This document shows, piece after piece, positions 48,404-61,412 of a stretch of DNA of 64,000 nt. Source of the DNA: Anaspis maculata (lineage: Eukaryota; Arthropoda; Insecta; Coleoptera; Scraptiidae); the NCBI GenBank assembly GCA_949128115.1, contig OX421963.1, positions 39,911,979 to 39,975,978 on the forward strand, written 5' to 3'. The notes under the pieces were generated by a model, which ran no database searches, had not been told where the DNA came from, and saw only the letters and a program-made list of their open reading frames with translations. A program made the translations under genes and the position numbers. The number at the start of each line of letters is the position of its first letter. Position 1 is the stretch's first letter.

Positions 48404-49341
48404 GTAAGAATCTATGTCTATGTGAGGTTCATAATCCATTTGGATGATCAAAGTGCTATTCTTTTGTTGCCAAGCTGGCAATAATCGGTGTGTATTTGCC
48501 TGTCTAAATTCGACATATTACTCTGATTTTGCATAGGTAGGTCTCTACCATATAGAAGCCAACCAAGTGGTCTCAACTGACCATGCATTTTCTCCACTGG
48601 CAACCAACTATACCTTGAACTCAGGGGATGGGTCTCATAGATCGTGGGTGCACTGTTGCTGCTGCCAAGGTTGGCCTACTGGGTGGTGGGCGTTCTCCTG
48701 CATGGCACAACTGTTATTAGTTTTTTTTTTATATTGTAGATTATTAAGTTTATAGATGTTTCTTGGTCTCAGTTTTCCATTACCTACTCAAGTTTATTTT
48801 TGTTTTAAACGCACTCCTCCAAACGGGAAGGCACTTATGTTCTCCCTTTGTCTGTCCGTCTGTAAATAATAACAATTTAGTGTGGCGCGGCATCGCCAAT
48901 GAAGTGCTGGATTTCAAAAGCCGGCTGGATCTATGAAGTTATGACATGCGGACAAGTATCTGTTCTTACCAAAATACATTTATAACATATACGAAGTTTT
49001 ATTTAGAGGAGAATTTGAAATGTCTTTTCAACAAAAATTCACATCGTACGATCCACAGGTCAATAGTTACGAATTTTTTAAAATGACCCTGACGCTACGG
49101 CTTGACGGCAAAGGATTATTCGTTGTTTGCTTGATTTTTTTTTCAATTTGCTTCATACGCTCAGTCAGTGGAGGTACGGAGGTAGGAATTTAAAACTCAA
49201 TGAATTGTTCAAATGGTTTTTGTTTTTGGTTTTTGGTTTTTTCGTCTCCTGTGAAATTCATGAATTCAAAAATTATCTGTTTCAATTCAGAATGGAATCA
49301 CAATTCAAAAATTAAAAATCCATGGTAAATTATTAAGAATA
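48404..49341 (+). other. NOSIP intron 2, proximal part; no gene recognised
   Basis: The stretch contains AT-rich sequence and one block (CTTTGTCTGTCCGTCTGTAA, near 48850) of a kind often found at ends of old non-LTR elements. No coding exon for the missing NOSIP C terminus was seen. Confidence 0.45.
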
Positions 49342-49625
49342 CAGGGTGTCCGTTTTTCGAGGCCAAGCATGGATATCTCGCTTATCTTCAGAGATACAGA
49401 GTCGGTTAAATTAGAAAAAAGTTGCGAATTTTCATGACGATCAATGATTCAAAAAAATATTTGACTTGTCAGTTTTAGTTTTCGAGATATCGAGAAAAAA
49501 CAGAAATTTGTAAATTTTGTTTTTATTTTTTATTTGAAAAACGGTTGAAGGTAGCGTTTTCTAATTAAGACATTGTGCAGGCACTTTTCCAAGGGGAATT
49601 CATTGTTGCCAAAATCTTCATTCTT
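49342..49625. mobile_element. CAGGGTGTCCG-family palindrome, copy 3, left piece
   Basis: The sequence matches copy 2 from its CAGGGTGTCCGTTTTTCGAGG end up to AAAATCTTCATTCT, then stops abruptly at TAGCCCAGGTA. The continuation (TCTAGATTCCAAAACAACCG) lies at 61691. This copy was therefore split in its first arm by the 12-kb insertion. Confidence 0.88.
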
Positions 49626-49831
49626 AGCCCAGGTACTATCGAGTTTCAGCATGAACTAATTTATGGTCGGCCAAATTTTTCATAAAACGACAGTAATGAG
49701 TGTCTGCTATAACATACCAAAAGTCCCCTGAGATCCCGTGTCGGCGTCCCTCTTTTTGGAGCGTTTTTCTGAAATATGACAGTTACGTTATAAGTATAAC
49801 ACACAGATATTGGGACGCGCGCCTGTCACCC

Positions 49832-49894
49832 GGAATAGCTCAGTGGCAAAGTCTTTGCTTTCAGATTGATGGATCGCAGGTTCGAACCTCGTTC
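49832..49894 (+). ncRNA. tRNA-like segment with pol III A and B boxes, in the left repeat
   Basis: TAGCTCAGTGG (49836-49846) fits a tRNA A box and GGTTCGAACC (49879-49888) a B box, 32 bp apart as in a tRNA. The acceptor stem does not close, the D stem is poor and the T stem has mismatches, so a working tRNA is unlikely. It may still recruit pol III or be a captured SINE/tRNA head. Confidence 0.6.
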
Positions 49895-50484
49895 AAAACA
49901 CAACTTTTTTTTCGTGAAAGTGATTTTTTCCTTCTCCTAAAAATTATCCAAGGGATGAGAGTGCTTATTCTGAAGCATTTTCGACTTTTTTCTCGAAAAA
50001 ATAAATCTATTATTACGAGTTCTGGACACATAATAAACAATAAACTGTGATGCCATCATTAGGCCAGGCGGTAAGTCATTCTGGATAGAAAAAATTCCGA
50101 CCAAAGCTTTTATGGTGTCAAACTCTTCGTAAGGTCAGTAGGTACCTAGCACTGAGTTTCCGCCCAAAAACGAGTTGTGCTTATTCCTCCACATCTGCCC
50201 AAAGGTAAAGGATGTCTTGAAGGTGCAAAAAGACCTGTTAAACCCCCGTACTTTTTCATTTTATTTGCCTCAATGCAAACTTACAACTCTAACGCAAACA
50301 TTGGAAGCATTTGTCATCATCTCTGTGCCAGTCTTACTGTTGAAAAAAAAGATTTCTTTGTGCGGGTCAGATAAATCACATTTGATTGTTTTTCCCATAT
50401 ACCTACTAAGAGTATATAGCGTGCCTTTGATATTTTAGTGACCCCAACATCCTCGGGCTAAAAGTCATCACCGCGCATGCTCTG

Positions 50485-50492
50485 TATATAAA
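50485..50492 (+). promoter_or_regulatory. TATA-like box in the P-like element
   Basis: TATATAAA within GCTCTGTATATAAAGCAACA lies about 1 kb before the first recognisable transposase codons. It could be the transposase promoter. The assignment rests on position and motif only. Confidence 0.35.
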
Positions 50493-51846
50493 GCAACAGA
50501 GGGGAGTACATAGACGAACGTGGACGAAGGGCCAACATAGCGGCATGAAAAATTTAGTAAATTCACCATTCACTTTGACATTCTGACAGTTGCAAAAATT
50601 ATTAAACTTTTGGAGGTTATAACAAGTAGGAAATCGTGAATTGTAACCAAAACAAGTTTGAAACGCTCTTTTGGTGCGCGAAAGCTTGAAGAAGGCATAG
50701 TGCACGTAGTGGGTGACTTATTTTGCTGAATTTCCGAACATTCCAGACATGCGATTGAAAAAGCGAGGTAAGTTTTCCACTGGTAGAGTCTTGAAAACTT
50801 ATTTTCTCTGAATTGTTTTAGAAACGGAGTTTCTAGCAACCAAGTTGGGTTGAGTCGGGAAGGCATTGCAATGGCTAGTCTTCAAGAGTGGAAATGGTTC
50901 TTCAACTTCTGAAACGATGGGTAATAATCCGTTTTCATAGAGCCCCGAGCGGGAAAACCAATTAAATCTGGTGTAGCTTTCAGGTGATGGACCAGGTGAT
51001 GGTGATGGAAAACAAATGTGCCTAATAATAACATGGAATGTTACAAGATTGATTCACATCAGATTTGTCCATGGAGCTTTAACTCAACCTGCAAGATGGG
51101 GAAATAAGGCACATGATAATTATGGGCTTGTGTTATTTATTGCATCATTTATTGCATTGCATCATTGGTCTGTGGCGAAGTTATACATTTGTTCAGCACC
51201 TGCCCTTAGTTTTTATTGCCTTTGTAGTTATTTAGCACATATATTCAGTTCAGCTTGAGTTACAGTTTGCTTAAGAGCAAACAATAAAATTGTGTTTCTT
51301 GTTTGAGTTCGTTTGGTATCAAACCTCATTTAGCCCCTGTTCTTATTAGTTTGATGTTGATTTTTCTCAAAATGTCTGAGTAGGTACCGTTCCTGTTTGC
51401 TTTCAAATAGATGTAGTCCACCCCAACGATGGGCCAATTAATACCCCTTTCATCGGGCCTTTTTCTTTAATTATTCACACAGCACTTTGTTCATGATTGA
51501 TTTATCATGTGCTTCTTCTCTGCAGACTGGCATACCGGAAAGCTTGAGAGAGTTTATGGAACGTATAAAAAAGAACAAGAGAATCGTCGTTGGGTGAGCG
51601 TCCTATCGTCGTTGACTACAGTCCTGAGATCAGGCGCTTCGTATTTACCCTGCAATTTTAGTCGACCAAAGCTTACAACTACGTCGAAAAAACGTAGGGC
51701 AACAGGGCAACATATTGCCCCATCCAAGAACAATAAGAAGCTGGTTCACTAGGATAGAGATAGACGGTGCCCCGGGATTGCCCAAGCACGATTTTGACGC
51801 CATCGCTGAGAGACAGAGCAAATCGAAAGTCAGTTACATAACTTGT

Positions 51847-52809
51847 GGACAGGGAGCTGATGCCTCAAAACTTACGTCATTAGGTACATGATTTCAACCT
51901 TGTAGGTCTCATGTGCGTTCATAAGGTTGTTAAAAATTTCTTTGCCTTAACATGTCAATTTTTGAAAAAATGGCCAAAAATTTACGTCATAAGGTACATG
52001 AATGAAACCAACGGGATTTTGTGTGGGAACGTCCCCTTGATCGAAAATCTGGTCGTAAGACAACATTTTTGGGGGCTTTCGGTCCATAAGGCCAGTTTAA
52101 AATTTTCAAAAAAGAACCGAAATTCATAAATTTTTTCACAGGCGTTTTGTTGACTAACCCACCAAGTGTGATATATATTTGTAATCAGGATGAAAAACGG
52201 AATCGATTTCCATGTTAAAATACAGGTGTCCGATTTGAGAATTTTTTTCGATGTTGTAAGCCATATAATTACCATTGAAAGTTTTTGTGGACAGATTCGA
52301 AACCTACGTGAAAAATCATGTGAAAATCGTTGTTCATTCTTGAAATTATGTCTAAGGGGAAATCTTCAGGAGGGGGTGAATTTTGGCCCTTTTTGAAAAT
52401 TTCAAACTTGTCTTATGGACCAAAAGCCCCCAAAAATTTTGTCTCACGACCCGATTTTTTATTGAGGGGATGTTCCCACACAAAAGCCCGTTGGTTTCAT
52501 TCATGTACTTATAATGTAAGTTTTGGCCATTTTTCGAAAATTGACAAGCCCATACCAGCCTAAAGCCCCCGGTCTGACATGTAAGACTATGGCCGCATTC
52601 GTAAGCCACAACAGTTGTGGAGCACATCCACGCGATTCGTCAAAATTTGAATTTTGACCAATGGCGTAGAAGTGCTCCACAACTGTTGTGTTGTGACTTA
52701 CGAATGCGGCCAATGAAAAATTTCAACAACCTTATCAACGCACATCAGACTTACAGGGTTAAAATAATGTATTTTATGACGTAAGTTTTGAGGCACCAGC
52801 TCCCTGTCC
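51847..52809. mobile_element. Palindromic element inserted in the P-like transposase
   Basis: GGACAGGGAGCTGATGCCTC with CAAAACTTACGTCA at the left faces TGACGTAAGTTTTG, GAGGCACCAGCTCCCTGTCC at the right. Inner blocks (GGTCCATAAGGCCAG and the complement region near 52410) also pair. The reading of the transposase resumes on the far side, which sets the insertion limits within a few bases. It in turn carries a 121-bp MITE. Confidence 0.8.
52591..52711. mobile_element. 121-bp MITE inside the preceding element
   Basis: GGCCGCATTCGTAAG with CACAACAGTTGTGGAGCA at the left faces TGCTCCACAACTGTTGTG and CTTACGAATGCGGCC at the right. The terminus resembles PIF/Harbinger MITEs, but no clear 3-bp duplication was resolved. 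It is the innermost of three nested layers. Confidence 0.7.
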
Positions 52810-53609
52810 ATCGCTAGTGTACGAAATGTTGATGAAGGATCAATTAATTTTTGACGGGAATCATTTTTTGGGCGGGGTTGATTTGAAAACCAACAGAAAT
52901 GTGTCAAATGAAGACAAGAACACTCCATTGGCCAAGAACGTCGTCGGTGTAATAACCGTGGCTCTAAACGCAGGCTGAAAGTACCATTGGGATCTTTACA
53001 TGAAAAAATATGTATGGGGTTGAAAAAGAAAATCTGATGAAACACCATTTTGCACTGTTGAACAGGAGTCGCATCATGTTCCATACCGTTTGATGGAGCA
53101 CCTGTCAATATTGCCATAACAAACCAGTTGGGGGCCGATTTGAATTTCAAAACCAACAATTTCCAAAGAAAATCTACGATGTCTACCATACGCTTAAGCT
53201 GTTAAGAAATGCGCCTGGTGACAAAAGAATTTTGAGAGATGCGAATAATGACGTGATAAGATGGTTGCATATAACTGACCTCCAAAGCATCGCCTCGAGG
53301 CAAAGGAAAGATTCGCGGCTCGCAGCACAAACGCTTAATTGCAGTGTAAGCATCGCATTGCAAATGAGAAAGCGTAATGTGACGCGTTCGACACTTTGCA
53401 CTACAAAAATAAGTTCTCCAAACACAACCGCTTCAAAGTGCGACCTGACGACCGCAGCCACGATTCAATACTTACGCGGTCTCAAGAACTTGAGGAGTTT
53501 GTGAAGTTCCTCAAAAATGACCTTGGAGCCCCGTTATTGGATACGTATAGAAAAACGGTCTTTCTGGGGTTCATTATTGACTTGAGAAATATAGTGGAGC
53601 TTTACTAAG

Positions 53610-56270
53610 ATATTCGACACTAAGACAGTTTGATTATACGTAGTTACTTTTAGAATTTCAAAATTTATTCGAATGTTTCACGAAAAACCAACTAATATGA
53701 AATAAGGTAATAAGGCTGCAACCAAAAATACGCTAAAAGCGCTCTTTAGGTATTTGATATAGATAATTCAATATATTACGTCCCAGTAAAAGAAAGAACG
53801 AACAACAGCTCGTGCCTAATGCGAAAGAGCAACGACCGATTGAACCTAATGCGCATTTGCAGATTTCATGTACATTTTTGGTTTGGGTAGCTGATGATGC
53901 GGTCAAGACAAAATTTATGTTAGAGCACAACTCCCAGCAAGACATAGGGACCCCTGTGTTTTTCTACGAAAATATCCTACTTCAAATTTCAACTTTCTTC
54001 GTTTTTGAGAATTTATGTTTCGCAAACGGTTATAGTGCGTCTTACCTTACAGACATCATCTACCTATAACTCAAATCTTGAAAAAATCCAACCGTGGCGG
54101 CAGAGTTACAGAGATCGCGACTTTAAAAAACCATTGCCGGAGGCCGGAGCCGACGTCCATAACTCCGTTGGAACTGGTTGGATTTGGTTGAAATTTAACA
54201 AGTGAATAGATGATGTCTGTGAGGTAATTGGCGCCAAATCAAGGCTAAACTACTTCGACCGTTTACGCAATATAAATTGTCAAAAAAACAGGGGTGGATG
54301 GGGTGACCTAAACCGGCCTAGGAACTAAGAGGAAGCAATCCAAGTATTTTTGATCAATAACAGTCGCCACAAAGCTTGGAAATTTCGTCTGAAAAATAAC
54401 CCAGTAGCTGTGATCAACTCAACGGCTTTTTTCATTCGACTGAGCTGTGGGAAAAATGTGTTGTGTTGGCACGCATGGTATGATGCTAGCTTGATTTTGA
54501 CGCCTTGATAGATGTGCATGTACATAATGTGACAACTGTCAACGTCACCTTGACGCGACGCATCCGCAAATCAAAATTTTCGAGACTGCGCACGAAATTA
54601 GAAAAACGTGAGCCCCCCTGGAGTGGAAATCGCTGTGCTCGGTACTGGACATAATCTCTATTAGTTGGCGGCTCCTCGCTGATTACTCATGCTAGGTAGG
54701 CGGTGATCACTGATAATAAATAATGGTCAAGTAGCGCGGCAGTACTTGAGAGAATGGAATTAAAATGCCCACTGTCGAGTGACCCCTGTGATGTTGAGAA
54801 AACCTACTTAGATGGACAATAACTAACTTATAAGTTGGATTGCATGAGGCGCCGCCGAGCGCACTGCGTTGAAAAGTTGTTAATTTCCCCGGCGCAGATC
54901 TCTCTTCTCAAAACTCTCATTTTAAAATAAAAGTGTTGGTTTTATCCTACCGGCCCAAATTTTACAGATCTCACCGGCCCAGAAGAAAAATTAGCTTTTC
55001 CCCCTTGGCCCACAATGATGGCAATAAAGGGATCAAGCGCGGCAGTACTAAAGAGAATGTAATGAAAATGCCCAATGTCGAGTGTTCCCTGTGAGGTTGA
55101 GAAAACCTACTTAGATGAACAATAACTTTTAAAGTTGGATTGCATGGGGCGCCGCTAAATGCAGTGCACTGCCTTGAAAAATTGTTCATTTCCCCGGCGC
55201 AGGTCTTTCTTCTCAAAACTTTCATCGTAAAATGAAGGTGTTTTATTCTACCGGCCCAAATTTTACAAACCTCACCGGCCCAGGGGAGCCCATCTACCCC
55301 TGTCAGAAATGATGAAAGTTGAACCTTGAAGTTGGATTATTTCGTGTAAAATTACAATGTATTGAAAAATTTAACTGCGTCAACATTTCTCTATACATTT
55401 TCTACCCCAAAATTTTTAGCATCATATTTGGTATGGTTGTGTATGGTATGTACACCGATAGTTACCCGAAAAATCCATTCTAGCCAATAAACTAAAGACG
55501 ACGTTTCCAGTATAGGAAGTAGTTTGAGACATCTTGCACCCAGAAATTTTAAGTCATCTTTTCTGATGTGATGCATCGCAAATCAATGTACATAGTAGAC
55601 TGGAAAGAAGTTCGGTACATATCAAGCTGTTCCACCTACAGTAAAAATCCCAGTCAAACCCCTTTAGAAACGGGATGTGATGGAAAATAGTCAGTAGTAG
55701 TTACAAAATAAACCATTATATTATGTATTGTTGGTTGTGAGCAAACTGTTTTTTTTGTGGTAGTCGGAAAGCTTTGTTTTTCAGACATGATGGCATTACA
55801 AAATATAATAGTTCCATGCAATTATTTGTATACCGAGTATTACCGAGAAACAAACTTGGGATAATACTCAGTTGTCACTTATTAAATGTGTTCTGCAAGC
55901 CAAAATAAAGGCTGTCTCACCTGGGTTTTGGTAACTAAATAGTCGCTTGGAGCTATACCTATTCCCATCACATTCTTTCCTTGAAGTAACTAGGTTTGCA
56001 TTTAATTCTACCTTGAAAATTAGATATGTTTGCTACAGAACTAAAATTTGACACAACCTTTATTGCACTCGAGCATTGATACTTTAATAATGCAAGTCAT
56101 GTTTTCTTTTTCAATGGACAAACCAGGTGTGAATCATTTTAATTAAGCAAATGTATTTCCTTCCACAAAACGTTGAAAGATGAGTATTCCGATTTCAGTT
56201 GCCTGTTGCACTTGACAGCTTTTGAACATCATCAAGTTCCAATATCTGAAAGCTACATCTAGATTAAATT
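53610..56270. other. P-like element interior beyond the transposase
   Basis: No further coding block was recognised. It contains the tandem repeat at 54720-55290 and a segment (54460-54900) that recurs in direct orientation near 63530-64000, outside this element. That recurrence suggests another inserted repeat family here. Confidence 0.45.
54720..55290. repeat. Two tandem copies of an approximately 310-bp unit
   Basis: Each unit holds GCGCGGCAGTACT, GTTGAGAAAACCTACTTAGA, AGTTGGATTGCATG, TTTCCCCGGCGCAG, CTACCGGCCCAAATTTTACA and CTCACCGGCCCAG. The first copy starts near 54725 and the second near 55030. The CCGGCCCA pairs give GC-rich islands in AT-rich DNA. Confidence 0.75.
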
Positions 56271-56940
56271 GGTTTTCCCTCTCAGAGCTTTATGAAAGGG
56301 CTTATTTATTACACATCATTTCAGAGAGAGCTGCTCAACATGAGGATGTTGTGGTGGATTAAGTCGAAGAACCATTCCTCTGACTGATGATTATGCATCT
56401 ACCATGAAGAAAGGTGAATGCGAGTATCTTTCCAATGCAATCTCACTTGGTTGACGGAAATTCTCATTCTACAACAATTGTTAAGAAGATGAGTGTTTTC
56501 CAGATTATACTCGACTTACCTTTTAAATCGCATCTTTGAGATTCTTGTAAATTTATCAAAATAAGTCAGTTAGTACGTGCAATACGCCTCCTCCAGATGC
56601 TCACGGGTTTTTTTGTAACTTTCTGTACGAACTTAGCGTTAAAAAATGAAAATTCACTGCCTGTTATAACCTCAAAACCCCTGCAGCTGTCAAAATGACA
56701 AATTGAATGAAAGTCAGCAGTACATTTTTTCGTTGTTATATTGGTCATTCTGCACCAGTCGATTCGAATTTGTTCGCGCTATGTACATGCTATGTACTCC
56801 CCTCATCCTCCCTTCCACAGTCTCGCGCTTGCGCCGTAATGACTTTTAGCCCGAGATTTCGGCACATGTTGGGGTCAAAAATATCAAGCAAAATCCGGCA
56901 GGCTAGCCATATAGATTTATTAAGTATATGGTTTTTCCAC

Positions 56941-57785
56941 ACAATAAAACGATGGAGCAACATGTATTTTGGATGTTTTCTGATAACTTGTACTCACTGA
57001 GCCCATTGATGGCGTTACAATTTCAATAACAGCATTTTTGAAGATGTTGCCCGTAAAGAAGTGGATAATTTTTACCCGCCTGTTCAGCAGGAGTTTTTTC
57101 AATTTTACCAAACACCGTTCTCAAAAATTTTATAGGAAATGACAAGCTGGAACTGTTTTCTAATGATATTATATCTGGCTCAACCGCAACACGCTTTTTG
57201 AAAGTGTAGGAAACTGATTTCTTTCGAGCGGTTCTATTTTACCCGCGTGCAGCCATGCCTACTTGATATAGACCGGACTGATTACACAAGCTTGGAAATG
57301 TACTCTCTTCCAGCTTTGAAACACGACCATTAATGATAAAATGATGTATGATTTCTTCATGAGTCAATGTTCAAAGTCTCAATAATAATTGTCGCATTTC
57401 AAAGCTGGAAAAGAGTACATTTCCAAGCTCGTGTGATCAGTCCGGTCTATGTCAAGTAGGCACGGCCGCACACGGGTGAAACAGGACCTCTCGAAAAGAA
57501 AACAGTTTTTTAGACTTTTAAATGCGTGCCGCGGTCAAGCCAGGCACGATATCGTTAGAGAAGAGTTTGAGCTTTTAATTCCTTATAAAATTTTTGCAAA
57601 CGGTGTTTGGTAAAATTGAAAAAATTGCTGCTGAACAGGCGGGTGAAAATGATTCTCTTTTTTGCTGGCAACATCTTCCAAAATGCTGTTATTGAAATTT
57701 AAATGCCATAGATGGGCTCAATGAGTACAAGTTATTAGAAAACGTCCAAAATACATGTTGCTCCATCGTTTTCTTGTGTGGAAAA
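56941..57785. mobile_element. Palindromic element in the right terminal repeat of the P-like element
   Basis: CACACAATAAAACGATGGAG with CAACATGTATTTTGGA at the left faces TCCAAAATACATGTTG and CTCCATCGTTTTCTTGTGTG at the right. The axis is near 57360. The left terminal repeat of the host reads through this point without the 845 bp, so it is a later insertion. Confidence 0.75.
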
Positions 57786-58126
57786 ACAATTAAATGTGAT
57801 TTATCCGACCCGCACAAAGAAATCTTCTTTTTCAACAGTAAGACTGGCACAGAGATGATGACAGATGCTTCCAATGTTTGCGTAAGAGTTGTACGTTTGC
57901 ATTTAGGCAAATACAACAAAAAAAGTACGAAGGTTTAACAGGTCTTTTTGCACTTTCGAGGCATCCTTTACCTTCGCGCAGATGTGGAGGAATCAGCACA
58001 ACTCGTTTTTGGGCGGAAACTCAGTGGTAGATAACTACTGACCTGACGAAGAGTTTGACACCATAAAAGCTTTGGTCGGAGTTTTTTCCAGATTGTAGTG
58101 ATTTTACCGACATACCGCCTGGCCTA

Positions 58127-61100
58127 TCATAGCTTTTTCATCACATTTTTCAACTCATAAAATCTAGTTACCTGTCCATTGCGAAATTGTATTTATTATA
58201 GGTATTTTCAATATTAATGCTGGACGAGCATTTCCACTTGTCCTCTAGCTTGTTATACTTATACTGTCTCATTTCTTTGAACCACTTCACACAAGGTGGA
58301 TTTCCTGGGACATTAAATAGAAGCATGGTCACGCAGAAAAGATCTTATAGGTCGCAGTGCAGAAAGGATCCTCCGAGACCAAACAACTACCTCTAATCTA
58401 CAATCTACAATCTGAACCACTTCCTTTTTTTTATATACGGGTCATTCAAAAAAGATGTTCACACCCATTTTTCTCAATATCCGTTAAAGCTAGCGAGTTG
58501 CGGTAAAGACCGTTGGATTCAGCTGGTTTTTCTGATCAAATTTGATATGTCAACAAAACTACTTTAGTCCGGATGCTAGTTGCATAAAATGGAATGAACC
58601 TTGCATTTTTTGATGAGAAGATGCTACTTGGTGGAAATGTTCTTTGCATCATACTCTTCCGATCCAGAAAGGTAGCCATCAGCGTCATCCATGCTGGCAG
58701 CGTATACAGGGTGAAACAGAAAAAAAAAGTTGCAAAATTATATTCAAATAACCGAAGCATGTGGAGACGTGTAATTTACCAGATACATTAACCGTTTTAT
58801 GCTCATGAAGTCACAGCAAACCGTTCTTGATTACCTTGAACCGTCTTTGAAATGTAAGGGAATAACAAAAAAAAAGAACAAAAACACTCGTTTTTCCATA
58901 AATAAGTTATTCTTAGAGATATTGACACAATACTTGGTATTTCTACAAAAAGTAATGTTAGAAATGATATGAACTGGGTAGCCAATTCCTAAGCCAACTA
59001 TTTCCAAAAATACGATTGTCAACTTTTTTTTCTTCTTGAGCACCATCCTGAATTTGCCCTATAAGGCATTGTTGAAAAAATGATTGGTTATCATGATAAT
59101 GGTAATATGTAATCGTTGCATCGTAGAAACAACCTTCTCATCATAATTTAGTGACCTCTTCGGCGGAAAAGTATTGCCATTCACGTATTTTCTGGTTCTT
59201 CAAAGCTGTAGTGCCCATGATGGCATTTGCAACATCTGGAATGGTAAAATATGTTACGCATTATGAACCTTGATGTACTTTGAGGTAGCCTACCAAGTTT
59301 TGCAATCATCAATTGAAAGGTTTGTTCTTAAAAGCTGTTTGAACAAAATTTGTTCAATTTTTTCATGGAAAATACAGAATATTCGATCTTTCACCATCAT
59401 TTGATCCCTCGTTGAAGAAAGCCTGAAACCGAAAGTCTTCGAAATTTCTATGATAATGGTTCACTGAGAACCTCTCTTCAATGTGTAGTTGTCAAAATCT
59501 GCATGGTTGCGTTCAGATTCCAGATAGAGAGCGACAAAGAAGTTCATGCAGTGAAAAAAGACACAACTTTCAAAGCAACGGAGAAATCCTGAAAATCTCC
59601 TTTTTAGATAGGCTTCCCGCAATACACAGGTTCTCTAAGACTCTCAAGCGTGAGTGGAAGGCTTGAAATATCACTAATTCAAGGCTCTAACAGTATACCA
59701 AATTGCACATTCATGTTGTAAAAAGCAAGGTCTCTAGACGGCTTTCAGTCTAGCTCTGGACTAGTTTTTTCTCGACTGTAATTTACGAGGTAATTTATGT
59801 CTTTTTTGACTGCATGAACTTCTTTGTCGCTCTCTGTCTGGAATCTGAACGCAAGTATGCAATTTTTGACAACTAATCATTGAAGAGTACTTCTCACTGA
59901 ACCATTATTATGAAAAATTTGGAGACTTTCGGTTTCAGGCTATCCTCAGTGAGGGATCAAGTAAGGGGGAGAGACCCAATATTTTGTATTTTTCATAGAA
60001 AAACGACACAAATTTTGTTCAAACATCTTTTAAGAACAAACCTCTCGATTGATGATGGTGAAACTTGGTAGGCTACCTCAAAGTACACCAAGGTTCATAA
60101 TGCGTAACATATTTCACCATTCCAGATGTTGCAAATGCCATCATGGGTACTAAAGCTTTGAAGAGCCAAAAAATACGTGAATGGCAATTCTTTCCCGCCG
60201 AAGAGGTCACTAAATTATGATGAGGAGGTTGTTTTTGCAAAACAATGATTTCATGTTACCATTTTCATAATAACCAATCACTTTTTCAACGATGCCTCAC
60301 AGGGCAGATTCAAGATGGTGCTCAAGAGGAAAAAAAAGTTGACAATCGTATTTCTGAAAATAGTTGGCTTAGAAATTGGCTACCCCGTTCATATCATTTC
60401 TAACATTACTTTTTGTAGAAATACCAAGTATTGTGTCAATATCTCGAAGAATTACTTATTTATGGAAAAAAGAGTGTTCTTGTTTTTTTCTCTGTTTTTC
60501 CCCTACATTTCAAAGACGGTTCAAGGTAATCAAGAACAATTTGCTGTGACTTCATAAGCATAAAATAGTCAATGTATGTGGTGAGTTACACGTCTCCACA
60601 TGTTTCGGTTGATTAAATATAATTTTTCAACTTTTTTTTTCTGTATCACCCTGTATACGCCGCTGGCATGGATGGAGCTAATGGCTACCTTTCTGGATCG
60701 AAAGAGTACGATGCAAAGAACATTTCCACCAAGTGGCATCTTCTCATCAAAAAATGCAAGGTACTTTCAACTAGCATCCGGACTACTTCACCAAAACTCT
60801 GAGTACGGAGGCACCTCAAAATTTTTGGCGAACGAACGAACGAAGACGACTTCTTCAATTAATTCTTGCTATTCAACCTATGGGCTCAAAAATGTTTCTA
60901 TAAAGTTTATTTTTGGTTCAAAACTGGCTTTAGTTTTTTTAGGCCTTCCTTTCAAAAGGTCTATTTTTGTTACTCTTCGTCAATCAATAATGTACATTTC
61001 GGATATCGCGAAAATAGAATATTTTGCACATTTGTACTTGAACGGGTGCCCTTTAGCAACACCCTAGCGATAGCCCGACAGCTTGGAATCACCTGTATTT

Positions 61101-61244
61101 TAAATTGATAATGATAATTGATAATTGATTGACAAGGACAAGTGGAAATGCTCGTCCAGCATTATTATTGAAAATACCTAAATACAATTTCGCAATGAAC
61201 AGGTAACTACATTTTATGAGTTGAAAAATGTGACGAAAAAGCCA
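58127..61244. mobile_element. Foldback element in the right terminal repeat, itself opened at its centre
   Basis: AGCTTTTTCATCACATTTTT with CAACTCAT and CTGGACGAGCATTTCCACTT at the left face AAGTGGAAATGCTCGTCCAG, ATGAGTTG and AAAAATGTGACGAAAAAGC at the right. The arms are about 580 bp. The uninterrupted host sequence (GGCCTAATGATGGC) can be read from the left repeat of the P-like element. A second palindrome occupies 58707-60653. Confidence 0.8.
58707..60653. mobile_element. TA-flanked palindrome (CAGGGTGAAACAG ends), 1947 bp
   Basis: CAGGGTGAAACAGAAAAAAA and the complement ending TGTATCACCCTG are flanked by TA. The arms run to an axis near 59680. It sits between GCTGGCAGCG and CGCCGCTGGC, that is, exactly at the symmetry centre of the surrounding foldback element. 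No transposase is encoded; short ORFs mirror each other across the axis. Confidence 0.82.
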
Positions 61245-61412
61245 TGATGGCATCACAGCTTATTGTTTATTATGTGTCCAGAACTCGTATGAATAGATTT
61301 ATTTTCTCGAGAAAAAAGTCGAAAATGCTTCAGTATAAGCACTCTCATACCTTGGATAATTTTTAGGAGAAGGAAAAAATCACTTTCACGAAAAGAAAAA
61401 ATTGTGTCTTGA

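Larger units (their letters stand above)
49626..50520. repeat. Left terminal inverted repeat of the P-like element, about 0.9 kb
   Basis: Matching blocks with the right side are TGGTCGGCCAAATTTTTCAT, GATATTGGGACGCGCGCC, the tRNA-like segment, TAAAAATTATCCAAGG, CCAAAGCTTTTATGGTGTCA and GACTTTTAGCCCG-type sequence near 50450. A TATA-like TATATAAA lies close to its inner end. No ORF of note is inside. Confidence 0.75.
51526..53608 (+). pseudogene. P-element/THAP9-type transposase, decayed and interrupted
   Basis: After a CTGCAG acceptor at 51525 the frames give IPESLREFMERIKKNKRIVV, DYSPEIRRFVFTLQF, a stop, then LPHPRTIRSWFTRIEIDGAP with GLPKHDFDAIAERQSKSK: the conserved region of THAP9 and P transposases. 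A palindromic element (51847-52809) cuts the gene. Beyond it come LVYEMLMKDQLIFDGNHFLG, NTPLAKNVVGVITVALNAG and FDGAPVNIAITNQLGADLNF (the block holding a family Asp). After that are YHTLKLLRNAPGDKRILRDA (the usual DACHMLKL block, partly altered), SRLAAQTLNCSVSIALQM, and KTVFLGFIIDLRNIVELY. Several stops and frame changes make it non-functional. No THAP finger was recognised upstream. Confidence 0.85.

Noticed and set aside
49832..49894. A functional tRNA gene
   Set aside because: Only the A and B boxes fit. Acceptor, D and T stems do not pair properly, and the segment is repeated in both ends of a transposon.
50406..50866. Minus-strand ORFs of about 100 codons in the left end of the P-like element
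   Set aside because: They run against the transposase, show no THAP or other motif, and are not kept open in the inverted partner at the right end.
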